Assembly: GCA_030665485.1 (NCBI GenBank)
Contig: DAOUZV010000030.1
Span: 1 to 10,668, forward strand
Source: Chloroflexota bacterium
GTDB lineage: Bacteria; Chloroflexota; Dehalococcoidia; JABGRK01
DNA length: 10,668 nt
Direction: 5' to 3'
Below, in pieces: positions 1-6,683 of the stretch (its first letter is position 1; every line of letters begins with the position of its first letter). The position numbers and the translations under genes were made by a program. The notes under the pieces are model-generated. The model did not search any database and was not told the origin of the DNA. It saw only the letters and a program-made list of their open reading frames with translations.

Positions 1-925
1 TCTTGAGCCTTACCAGCCCCACCTTGTGACCCTCGGCACGCTTTTTATCGATTATCACCCTTGACGACATTGCCTCACCGCCCATGGCTACAAAGATGAC
101 ATCGGCATCATCCGTCTTGTACTCCTCGATCTTGGTCACAAGCGATCTGCCAAATATATCCTCGAACTCATCCGCCACCTGATCGATCTTGTTCTTTACG
201 CCCTCCATGGCCAGACCGTGTTTGAGGTGAACCTCCATGAAGTTCTCCGGGGGCAGCAGTTTCGGAAGTTGCGGATCTGGCGGCTCGCCGGGATAGCCGG
301 GGATCACCCTCAATCTCTCTACACCGGCCACCGGTTGCAGAAACTTGTCCACAAGCTGCTGCGCCGGAATCTCCACACGCTCCAACAGGAAGGATATGTA
401 CCATCCGTCGTAACTGACCATCACCGGCAACAGAACGTCGGCATCCTCTGCTATTCTGTAGGCAGCAACTACGGTATCGAATATCTCCTGGCAGTTCTGG
501 CACTCAAGCTGAATCCAGCCCGAGTCCCGCATCATCAGCATGTCGGACCTGCCGCGCGCAAGGCCGCCCCTTATGGTCGGCTCGCGGTTGGCATTAACCA
601 TCACTATGGGCAATCTATGCCCAGAGGCTCTGGTAAAAATGTCGTACATATAGTTAAGGCCGTAAGAGGCGGTTGCCGTAAAGACCCTGGCACCGGCGTT
701 TGATGCGCCCCATACCACCGCCATGGCCGAGTTTTCACTCTCAACATCCACAAACTCGGCATCTATCTCGCCATCTGCCCTCAACCGGTTCAGTTCCTCG
801 ACAAGCTGCGTCTGGGGAGTGATAGGATAGGCGGCAATTACATCCGGCCTGCATAGTTTCACCGCATAGGAGGCTGCGTGATTGCCTGTTAGTATCTTCA
901 AGGTTGTTCCATCTTTTACGGCCAT
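1..925 (-). CDS. 2-oxoacid:ferredoxin oxidoreductase, alpha subunit (PorA/PadG-like), 3' end cut by window edge
   Basis: I translated the minus strand by hand from the ATG at 925 and found 308 open codons running off the left edge. The product matches the pyrimidine-binding (domain I) subunit of pyruvate/2-oxoacid:ferredoxin oxidoreductases, which oxidatively decarboxylate 2-oxoacids with CoA and ferredoxin in the cytoplasm. The hallmark YPITPQT sits at residues 33-39, a VESENSAM stretch at 61-68, and RDSGWIQ at 133-139. Domain II begins near residue 272 (DDADVIFVAMGGEA), so roughly 80 residues are missing if the usual length of about 390 applies. An AAGGAGGA Shine-Dalgarno at 935-942 fixes the start. 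The run from NREP (113-116) through NCQEIFD to SYDGWYISFL (171-180) reminds me more of phenylglyoxylate oxidoreductase PadG than of classical pyruvate enzymes, but that is from memory. Partner subunits should lie to the left. Confidence 0.9.
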   Translation of the reverse strand, partial: MAVKDGTTLKILTGNHAASYAVKLCRPDVIAAYPITPQTQLVEELNRLRADGEIDAEFVDVESENSAMAVVWGASNAGARVFTATASYGLNYMYDIFTRASGHRLPIVMVNANREPTIRGGLARGRSDMLMMRDSGWIQLECQNCQEIFDTVVAAYRIAEDADVLLPVMVSYDGWYISFLLERVEIPAQQLVDKFLQPVAGVERLRVIPGYPGEPPDPQLPKLLPPENFMEVHLKHGLAMEGVKNKIDQVADEFEDIFGRSLVTKIEEYKTDDADVIFVAMGGEAMSSRVIIDKKRAEGHKVGLVRLK

Positions 926-953
926 ACTTCTTGATCCTCCTTGGCAAGAACAA

Positions 954-981
954 GTTATAATAGCATAAAACAGTTGCCCAA
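954..981 (-). promoter_or_regulatory. Promoter for the oxidoreductase alpha-subunit gene
   Basis: Read on the minus strand, an extended -10 element TGC-TATTAT occupies 965-957. The overlapping TATAAC (959-954) lies 16 bases from a TTGGGC -35 candidate (981-976). Transcription would start near 947-950, leaving a leader of about 25 bases that contains the Shine-Dalgarno. The -35 overlaps that of the divergent promoter. This is motif matching only. Confidence 0.45.
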
Positions 982-1002
982 GCACCATGAAAATGCTAGG
1001 AT
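974..1002 (+). promoter_or_regulatory. Promoter for the pterin-enzyme gene
   Basis: TTGCCC at 974-979 and TAGGAT at 997-1002 are 17 bases apart, and a TG dinucleotide at 994-995 gives an extended -10. The -35 shares bases with the divergent promoter's -35, so the two polymerases would compete or be controlled together. This is motif matching only; both hexamers are imperfect. Confidence 0.35.
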
Positions 1003-1050
1003 TGATCATGCCGACAAATAAACTGGACTGATTTTATTTAAGGGGCCATT

Positions 1051-3669
1051 ATGGCAAAAGCTGCTGGCAAGAAGCTACTATGGGAAGATACTTGGATTCA
1101 TACCTCCTGCGGTGGCTGCTACTCCACCTGCGGTGTAAAGATTCACCGCGTAAACGGCGTGCCCATAGCCATTGAGGGTGAGCCAGACTCGACGCTGGGC
1201 GCCGAGGGTGGCCTGTGCGCCAAGGGTGTTTCCATGCTGCAGCTTATTTATGACCCCAACCGCCGCAATGTCCCGTTGAAAAGAACCAACCCCAAGAAGG
1301 GTTTATACGAAGAAGGCATGTGGATCGAAATCCCCTGGGACGAGGCGCTAAACGAGATAACAGAGCGCATGCGCAAGATACGCCAGGAAGATCCCAGGAA
1401 ACTGGCAAGGGCTGATTCACCATCTCCTAATGCGGTGATGAAGCATAATTTCCTGGCCCCATTCTTTGCAGCATACGGACCCACATCCCGCGTTAACGGC
1501 GGGGCAGCGCTTCACTGCGGCAGCGCGGCGCATCACGTTACCGGCCAGTACTACGCCTCGTGGGATGCCGGTCCTGACTGGAAGTACACAAAATACGTCA
1601 TGTTCTTCGGTGCCAGCCAGGGTTTTGGCTCCGGACATGCCTCCACCATCAACATGAGGATGGCCGCAGAAGCGCGTGAGCGCGGCATCAAGTTCGTGGT
1701 GTTCGATCCCATGTGCAACAACACCGGAGGCAAGGCCACCGAGTGGGTACCGATTCTGCCAGGGACCGACGGCGCAGTCGTCTTGGCCATGATCAACGTT
1801 ATCTTAAACGAACTGGATATATACGACGCACGTCATCTAAAATACAAGACCAACGGGCCATACCTCATCGGGCCGGACGGCTTATACGTCAGGCACAAGG
1901 AAAGCGGCAAGCCTCTGGTGTGGGATGCGGAGGATAATGCAGCCAAGGAGTTCAACGACCCATCTATCAGGGATTACGCACTGTTCGGTAACTACAAAGT
2001 AGATGGCGTTAAGTGCCAGCCTTCATTTCAGTTGATCAAGGAGCATATAAAGCATTATACGCCGGAATATGCGCAGTCCGTGAGCACAGTGCCAACGGCC
2101 ACCATACGGCGCATAGCTAAGGAATTCGCCGAGGCTGCACGGATAGGCAGCACCATAGTTATCGATGGTGTGGAACTGCCCTACCGTCCGGTAAGCGCAG
2201 CCATATTTCGCGGTGGACAGGGACACACCAACGGCATGCATCAGGTATATTCGGTGCACATACTCAACTGCATACTGGGCGCAATGGACGTGCCCGGTGG
2301 CACGATTGCGCTCTGCCCATCAAGAGTCCTTGGCGATCCCAATACGGGCAGACCCAAGCTGGAGCCGTTTGCCAACCCCGATGGCATGCTCACTCCCGCC
2401 TCGTGGTCCATGCTGATACCGCGCAAGCCGGAAAACTGGATGCCGCCCAAGGAGCCCACTTTTGAGGGACAGACAACGATGCTCAACGGCGTATTCACCC
2501 AGGGAATGTCTTCCTGCTTTACCACCTCCAGAGACAGGCATGAGCTGTGGGATAAGCTGGGCGTAGACTATAAAATCGAAATGCTTTTCAGTTGGGCCAA
2601 CAATTCGGTGATGGGACAGGGCAATCCTCAGACCCACGCCGAGGCGCTGATGGAGATTCCGTTCATCGTCTGCTACGAACTGTTTCCCACGGAGCTTTCC
2701 GAGGGGTTTGCCGATATCGTTTTGCCGGGCTGTTCCAAGCTGGAGCACCCTGTAAGCTGTGCAGACTGCTACGACTTCTATTTCAACACGCCCATCGCCT
2801 ATGAGGATTTTTCCATTCACCTGACCCAGCCGGTGGTTGAGCCCCAGCATCAGCGCAGGTTCATCGTTGACGTCCTGTTCGAGCTGGCCGACAGGTTGGG
2901 CATAAGGGATGAATACAACGCCAATATCAACTTCAAATTTGATCTGGCTGGCGATTACGCCATAATGCCGGGGGAAAGGCTCAACCTAGAGCAGATCAGC
3001 GACCGCGTGTTTAAATACAACCACGGCGACGACCACGGCATAGACTGGTTTAAGGAACACGGATTTATCCGATGGAAGAAAACGCCAGAGGAGGCGTACT
3101 GGCGCTGGGATCTGGATGTGAGGGTGCCTATATATCTGCATGATCTGGCGCTTTACGGGCCCAAGATACGGAATCTGGCCGAGAGCGTTGGGGTAAGTAC
3201 TGAGTGGGAGCAGTATACCCCGCTGGTTAGCTGGTTCCCCACACCGCCGAATAAAGTGTTGGGCGAGTACGACCTGTACTGCTATTCCTACCGCGATACG
3301 CTGCACACCGGCGGCCAGACCATGGAAAACCCGTGGCTTGATGAGGCCAGCAGAATGAATCCTTACACTTATAATATAGTGATAAACAGCGAAACGGCTC
3401 AAGTCAAGGGTATTGAAGAGGGAGACATCATCTGGGTGGAGTCCAACTATGGACGCAAGACGAGTGGCCCGGTCAAATTGACGGAATCGGTGCACCCGCA
3501 GTGCATTGGTATTGCCACCACCGCAGGTCACTGGGTAAAGGGCCAGCCCATTGCCTACGGAAAGGGAGTCTATTTCAACGAGCTTATGGAGCTTGATCTG
3601 GAGCACTGCGATCCGGTATCGCTCAGTATCGAGACATCGGCCAAGGTCAAAATCTACAAAGCTCAATAG
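1051..3669 (+). CDS. Molybdenum/tungsten bis-pterin oxidoreductase (DMSO reductase superfamily), cytoplasmic
   Basis: This is an 872-residue catalytic subunit of the DMSO reductase superfamily. An N-terminal [4Fe-4S] site is formed by C20, C23, C27 and C56 (C-x2-C-x3-C-x28-C), followed by the usual K58. C156, in the LHCGSAAHH stretch, sits where the family places its metal-ligating Cys/Sec/Ser/Asp. Pterin-binding stretches follow: VMFFGASQG (183-191), FDPMCNNTGGKATEW and LPGTDGAVVLAMINV (236-250). A C-terminal cofactor-binding barrel includes a GIEEGDIIWVES stretch. There is no twin-arginine signal or membrane segment, so the enzyme should be cytoplasmic. AAGGGG at 1040-1045 supports the start. 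Its length is near that of the phenylacetyl-CoA oxidoreductase large subunit and longer than acetylene hydratase (about 730). No iron-sulfur partner subunit lies downstream, which is unusual for a respiratory member. The substrate is unknown. Confidence 0.88.
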   Translation: MAKAAGKKLLWEDTWIHTSCGGCYSTCGVKIHRVNGVPIAIEGEPDSTLGAEGGLCAKGVSMLQLIYDPNRRNVPLKRTNPKKGLYEEGMWIEIPWDEALNEITERMRKIRQEDPRKLARADSPSPNAVMKHNFLAPFFAAYGPTSRVNGGAALHCGSAAHHVTGQYYASWDAGPDWKYTKYVMFFGASQGFGSGHASTINMRMAAEARERGIKFVVFDPMCNNTGGKATEWVPILPGTDGAVVLAMINVILNELDIYDARHLKYKTNGPYLIGPDGLYVRHKESGKPLVWDAEDNAAKEFNDPSIRDYALFGNYKVDGVKCQPSFQLIKEHIKHYTPEYAQSVSTVPTATIRRIAKEFAEAARIGSTIVIDGVELPYRPVSAAIFRGGQGHTNGMHQVYSVHILNCILGAMDVPGGTIALCPSRVLGDPNTGRPKLEPFANPDGMLTPASWSMLIPRKPENWMPPKEPTFEGQTTMLNGVFTQGMSSCFTTSRDRHELWDKLGVDYKIEMLFSWANNSVMGQGNPQTHAEALMEIPFIVCYELFPTELSEGFADIVLPGCSKLEHPVSCADCYDFYFNTPIAYEDFSIHLTQPVVEPQHQRRFIVDVLFELADRLGIRDEYNANINFKFDLAGDYAIMPGERLNLEQISDRVFKYNHGDDHGIDWFKEHGFIRWKKTPEEAYWRWDLDVRVPIYLHDLALYGPKIRNLAESVGVSTEWEQYTPLVSWFPTPPNKVLGEYDLYCYSYRDTLHTGGQTMENPWLDEASRMNPYTYNIVINSETAQVKGIEEGDIIWVESNYGRKTSGPVKLTESVHPQCIGIATTAGHWVKGQPIAYGKGVYFNELMELDLEHCDPVSLSIETSAKVKIYKAQ

Positions 3670-3731
3670 CGTAAGGAATAAACAAAAAGCGTTTGTAAAT
3701 GGACTTATAATCAGTGAGATTTTCATATATA

Positions 3732-3760
3732 ATGAAATAGTTGCTAAATCAAGGTATAAT
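3732..3760 (+). promoter_or_regulatory. Promoter of the thiamine operon
   Basis: A perfect TATAAT at 3755-3760 lies 17 bases after ATGAAA (3732-3737, four of six matches to the consensus -35). Transcription would start near 3767, about 16-20 bases before the riboswitch. Two further TATAAT hexamers occur upstream at 3706-3711 and 3728-3733, with poorer -35 partners, so alternative starts are possible. Confidence 0.6.
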
Positions 3761-3782
3761 CAATTTTGAAAGGCAATTAAAA

Positions 3783-3876
3783 TTTGACTAGGGGTGCCTT
3801 TTACGGCTGAGAGAGTGTTAACGCACACTCAACCCTTTAAACCTGATTTGGGTAATTCCAACGTAGGGAAGCAAAA
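3783..3876 (+). promoter_or_regulatory. TPP riboswitch (THI element) aptamer
   Basis: The sequence carries the conserved blocks of the thiamine pyrophosphate aptamer in order: GGGGTGCC (3791-3798), CGGCTGAGA (3804-3812), ACCCTTTAAACCTGAT (3832-3847), GGGTAATTCCAACG (3850-3863) and TAGGGAAG (3864-3871). The closing P1 helix can form from TTTG-A-CT (3783-3789) with AGCAAA (3870-3875), leaving one bulged A. A 6-bp side hairpin (3813-3818 with 3825-3830) fills the variable region after CTGAGA. It sits directly ahead of thiazole genes and an intrinsic terminator, so bound TPP should switch the operon off. Confidence 0.97.
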
Positions 3877-3885
3877 TAGAGATGC

Positions 3886-3912
3886 AAGGCTTACCTGCGG
3901 GTAAGCTTTTTT
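3886..3912 (+). terminator. Riboswitch-controlled Rho-independent terminator
   Basis: A perfect 7-bp stem, GCTTACC (3889-3895) with GGTAAGC (3900-3906), closes on a four-base loop. It can extend by three weaker pairs (3886-3888 with 3907-3909) and is followed by six T residues (3907-3912). The 5' arm can instead pair with GGGAAGC (3866-3872) in the aptamer's 3' end with one mismatch, forming an antiterminator. This is the expected architecture of a transcription-terminating TPP switch. It could also stop read-through from the upstream pterin-enzyme gene. Confidence 0.93.
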
Positions 3913-3928
3913 AATTGGAGACAGACGA

Positions 3929-4126
3929 GTGCTAATCAAAATTGCCGGCGATGAAACCGAGATACCTGATGGCTTTTCAATTAAGCAATTGATGCGGCTG
4001 AAGGGTGCGGCTGATAATATTGTTGTCGTGCTGAATGGTGACATCATCGGGGCAGAGAACTGGACAGGCACCATGTTGAACGCGAATGACGAAGTGGAAT
4101 TGATACAGTTTGTGGCTGGAGGCTAA
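3929..4126 (+). CDS. thiS: ThiS, thiamine sulfur carrier protein
   Basis: This is a 65-residue ubiquitin-fold sulfur carrier. Its C-terminal Gly-Gly is adenylated and turned into a thiocarboxylate, which gives the thiazole its sulfur. The sequence ends in VELIQFVAGG, the typical ThiS tail with exposed GG, and shows the LNGDII core strand. It begins with GTG at 3929, with GGAG at 3917-3920 eight bases upstream; no in-frame ATG lies near. It is the first gene after the TPP riboswitch and ends two bases before thiG. The activating enzyme ThiF is not in the window. MoaD is a related fold, but the thi context decides the call. Confidence 0.93.
   Translation: MLIKIAGDETEIPDGFSIKQLMRLKGAADNIVVVLNGDIIGAENWTGTMLNANDEVELIQFVAGG
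4118..4122 (+). promoter_or_regulatory. Shine-Dalgarno of thiG formed by the ThiS Gly-Gly codons
   Basis: GGAGG at 4118-4122 lies six bases before the thiG ATG. It is built from the terminal GGA GGC codons of thiS, so the same bases encode the essential diglycine and recruit ribosomes for the next gene. Confidence 0.8.
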
Positions 4127-4128
4127 AG

Positions 4129-4902
4129 ATGGACGATAAACTCAAAATCGGCGATGCGCAACTGGACAGCAGGCTGTTTGTGGGCACCGGTAAATTTGCC
4201 GATTATAAGTTAATACCGGAGGTGATCAAGGCATCCAAAACCCAGGTGGTTACGGTAGCTTTGCGCCGGGTCGATTTCGACATTCCGGCGGAGAACATGC
4301 TTGAGTATCTTTCCTCGGATGTGATAATGATGCCCAACACATCAGGCGCCCGCAATACTGAGGAAGCGGTGAAAATCGCTCGTATAGCTCGTGCGGCAAG
4401 CGGCAGTAACTGGGTGAAAATAGAGGTGATTTCCGACCAGAAATACCTGCTGCCGGATAATTTCGAAACCATCAAGGCTGTCGAGATTCTGGCCAAAGAG
4501 GGTTTTGTGGTACTGCCGTATATGAGCCCGGATTTAATGGCGGCCAAGCATATGGTGGATGCAGGGGCAGCGGCCATCATGCCTCTGGGCGCACCCATCG
4601 GCACCAACCGCGGGCTCAAAACCAGAGAGCTAGTAAAAGTACTAATCGCTGAAATCGATTTACCGATTATCGTCGATGCCGGAATCGGGCGCCCCTCCGA
4701 GGCGGCCGAGGCTATGGAGATGGGATGCGCGGCGGTACTGGTCAACACCGCCATCGCCACCGCGGATGATCCGGTTCTTATGGCCGAGGCCTTCGGGCAG
4801 GCCGTAGAGAGCGGTCGCAAGGCTTTTCTGTCCGGTCCCGGAGCCACCGCCGAGCTGGCCAAGGCTTCTTCCCCGCTTACCGGATTTTTAAGAAACGAAT
4901 AA
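4129..4902 (+). CDS. thiG: ThiG, thiazole synthase
   Basis: This 257-residue TIM-barrel enzyme condenses 1-deoxyxylulose 5-phosphate, dehydroglycine and ThiS thiocarboxylate into the thiazole phosphate. The Schiff-base lysine is K97 in WVKIEVI. Other family signatures are FVGTGKF (17-23), MMPNTSGARNTEEAV (67-81), the APIGTNRG phosphate region and VDAGIGRPSEAAEAMEMG. The length is typical for the family. Start ATG 4129 has GGAGG six bases upstream, inside the end of thiS. It forms a functional complex with ThiS and, in anaerobes, works with ThiH, whose gene starts 15 bases further on. Confidence 0.97.
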   Translation: MDDKLKIGDAQLDSRLFVGTGKFADYKLIPEVIKASKTQVVTVALRRVDFDIPAENMLEYLSSDVIMMPNTSGARNTEEAVKIARIARAASGSNWVKIEVISDQKYLLPDNFETIKAVEILAKEGFVVLPYMSPDLMAAKHMVDAGAAAIMPLGAPIGTNRGLKTRELVKVLIAEIDLPIIVDAGIGRPSEAAEAMEMGCAAVLVNTAIATADDPVLMAEAFGQAVESGRKAFLSGPGATAELAKASSPLTGFLRNE

Positions 4903-4917
4903 TCAAGGATTACCAAA

Positions 4918-6024
4918 ATGCCCTTCTACGATAAGATAGTTGAGCTGCAGAATATAGATACAGAAGCGATTACGGAAAGCGTCACCGCATCGCAAGTCGC
5001 CAAGTTGCTTGATAAATCGGAGCTGCGTTACGAAGATTATTTGGCTTTGCTGTCGCCCGTAGCAGCGCATATGCTGGAGGAGATTGCACAGCGGGCCTAC
5101 AAGGTGACGTTGCACAATTTCGGGCGCTGCATTCTGCTCTACACACCGTTATACTTGGCCGATTACTGCGTCAACTACTGCGTTTATTGCGGCTTCAACG
5201 CCTCCAACCAGATACAAAGGCGCAAGCTGAGCTTGCCAGAAGTAGATCTGGAGGCGCAGGAAATAGTCAAAACAGGGCTGAAGCACATCCTGATACTTAC
5301 CGGCGAATCGCGCGAGCACTCTCCGGTATCTTATATCAGGGATTGCGTTTGTATCCTGCGAAAGTATTTCTCATCGATCGCAATCGAGATTTATCCGCTG
5401 TCTGCGGATGAATATGCTGAGCTTATTGCCGCCGGAGTTGACGGCCTCACCATCTATCAGGAAGTATACGACGAGCAAATATACAGCCGTCTTCACCCGA
5501 AAGGGCCGAAGCGTGATTACAGGTTCCGTCTGGAGGCTCCTGAGCGGGCAGGGCGGGCCGGAATCAGGACGATCAATATAGGTCCTCTGCTGGGGCTGGG
5601 CAACTGGCCAAGAGAGGTATTTCTGGCCGGAGTGCATGCTGCATATCTACAAAGAAGGTTTCCTGACGTGGAGGTAAGCATCTCGTTTCCCAGGATGAGG
5701 CCTCAGTGCGGGGATTATGAGCCTGAGCACCCCGTTTCCGATCAAGAGCTGGTTCAGAGTATCTTGGCATTGCGTTTATTTTTGCCCAGGGTAGGCATTA
5801 CCATATCAACCAGGGAAAGCGCTATCTTAAGGGATAACCTGATTCCGCTTAGCGTTACCAAGATGTCGGCCGGATCATCTACAGTTGTGGGAGGACATAC
5901 CGATTCCATAGGTGGTATAGGCCAGTTTGAAATCTCAGACAACCGCACGGTAGATGAGATGCGAGAGGTTATCGCTGGTCACGGCTATAAACCCATCCTT
6001 AAAGACTGGCATGATTTAACTTAA
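4918..6024 (+). CDS. thiH: ThiH, radical-SAM tyrosine lyase (2-iminoacetate synthase)
   Basis: This is a 368-residue radical S-adenosylmethionine enzyme that splits tyrosine into dehydroglycine (2-iminoacetate) and p-cresol to feed ThiG. The cluster motif C-x3-C-x2-C is C84, C88 and C91, followed by GF as in the ThiH/BioB-like group. A GESREHSP stretch follows the first barrel strands, and a SFPRMRP motif marks the later half. The N-terminal 70-residue helical extension and total length match the E. coli enzyme (377). AAGGA at 4905-4909 precedes the ATG by eight bases. Using ThiH rather than the oxygen-dependent glycine oxidase ThiO points to an anaerobic lifestyle. Confidence 0.97.
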   Translation: MPFYDKIVELQNIDTEAITESVTASQVAKLLDKSELRYEDYLALLSPVAAHMLEEIAQRAYKVTLHNFGRCILLYTPLYLADYCVNYCVYCGFNASNQIQRRKLSLPEVDLEAQEIVKTGLKHILILTGESREHSPVSYIRDCVCILRKYFSSIAIEIYPLSADEYAELIAAGVDGLTIYQEVYDEQIYSRLHPKGPKRDYRFRLEAPERAGRAGIRTINIGPLLGLGNWPREVFLAGVHAAYLQRRFPDVEVSISFPRMRPQCGDYEPEHPVSDQELVQSILALRLFLPRVGITISTRESAILRDNLIPLSVTKMSAGSSTVVGGHTDSIGGIGQFEISDNRTVDEMREVIAGHGYKPILKDWHDLT

Positions 6025-6029
6025 GGGGG
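6024..6029 (+). promoter_or_regulatory. Shine-Dalgarno that selects the thiE ATG start
   Basis: AGGGGG at 6024-6029 lies six bases before ATG 6036 but only three before GTG 6033. The spacing favours ATG 6036 as the start of thiE. Confidence 0.7.
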
Positions 6030-6035
6030 CACGTG

Positions 6036-6683
6036 ATGAACAAGCGCCAGTTTCCCATAACAGATCTTTACTGTATTACCGCAAGCCAGTATTCGCTGGG
6101 ACGTTCCAACGAAGAGGTTGTGTCCCGGATGCTGGTAGCTGGGGCTAAAATTATCCAGTACCGCGAGAACGATTTTCCCATGCAGCAGAAGTATCGTGAG
6201 TGCCTGGCAATCAAAATTCTGTGTGTTAAATACGAAGCCTGCTTCATCGTAAACGACGATGTTGCTCTGGCCATGGCCGTTGAGGCGGACGGCGTTCATC
6301 TGGGACAGGACGACCTGCCTGTTGCCAAAGCCAGGGAGTTGGTGGGAGATAAAATGCTGATCGGCCTTTCCACCCACTCACCCGGGCAGGTCGATGCCGC
6401 GGCTAAGCTGGATATAGATTACATCGGAGTCGGGCCTCTTTATTACACCGAAACTAAGGTGGGTGTTTGTGCGCCGGTGGGACTTGAGTACCTGGATTAC
6501 GTTGTAAAGAACCACCAAATTCCTTTCGTGGCCATAGGAGGCATAAAACACGATAATGTTGCTGATGTGATTATACATGGCGCGAGCTGTGTGGCGCTGG
6601 TTACCGAGATTGTGGGCGCCGCCGATATTGGGGCCATGATAAGCGATGTCCGGGTAGAAATATCCAAAGCCAAGGCGGTTTAG
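6036..6683 (+). CDS. thiE: ThiE, thiamine-phosphate synthase
   Basis: This 215-residue TIM-barrel enzyme joins hydroxymethylpyrimidine diphosphate to thiazole phosphate, releasing pyrophosphate and giving thiamine phosphate. Family stretches in order are IIQYREND (IQLREK in most relatives), FIVNDDVALAMAVEADGVHLGQDDLP (diphosphate and Mg binding, shown here in fragments around FIVND and HLGQDD), IGLSTHSP, DYIGVGPLYYTETK, and VAIGGI near the end. An in-frame GTG at 6033 would add one residue, but spacing from AGGGGG favours ATG 6036. It lies 11 bases after thiH, and its stop codon directly abuts the next gene's ATG. Confidence 0.95.
   Translation: MNKRQFPITDLYCITASQYSLGRSNEEVVSRMLVAGAKIIQYRENDFPMQQKYRECLAIKILCVKYEACFIVNDDVALAMAVEADGVHLGQDDLPVAKARELVGDKMLIGLSTHSPGQVDAAAKLDIDYIGVGPLYYTETKVGVCAPVGLEYLDYVVKNHQIPFVAIGGIKHDNVADVIIHGASCVALVTEIVGAADIGAMISDVRVEISKAKAV

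Noticed and set aside
218..703. 161-codon open frame on the plus strand
   Set aside because: It lies antisense to the well-supported oxidoreductase alpha subunit, and its translation shows no recognisable domain.
3681..3697. Short inverted repeat (ACAAA/TTTGT) after the pterin-enzyme gene as its terminator
   Set aside because: The stem is only five A-T-rich base pairs with no T run. The riboswitch terminator further on would stop read-through.
2986..3726. 246-codon open frame on the minus strand
   Set aside because: It is antisense to the end of the pterin enzyme. The product has low-information composition with no motif, and openness follows from the codon bias of the real gene.
4203..4916. 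237-codon open frame on the minus strand
   Set aside because: It mirrors thiG. The Ser/Ala/Ile-rich translation is a typical antisense artefact.
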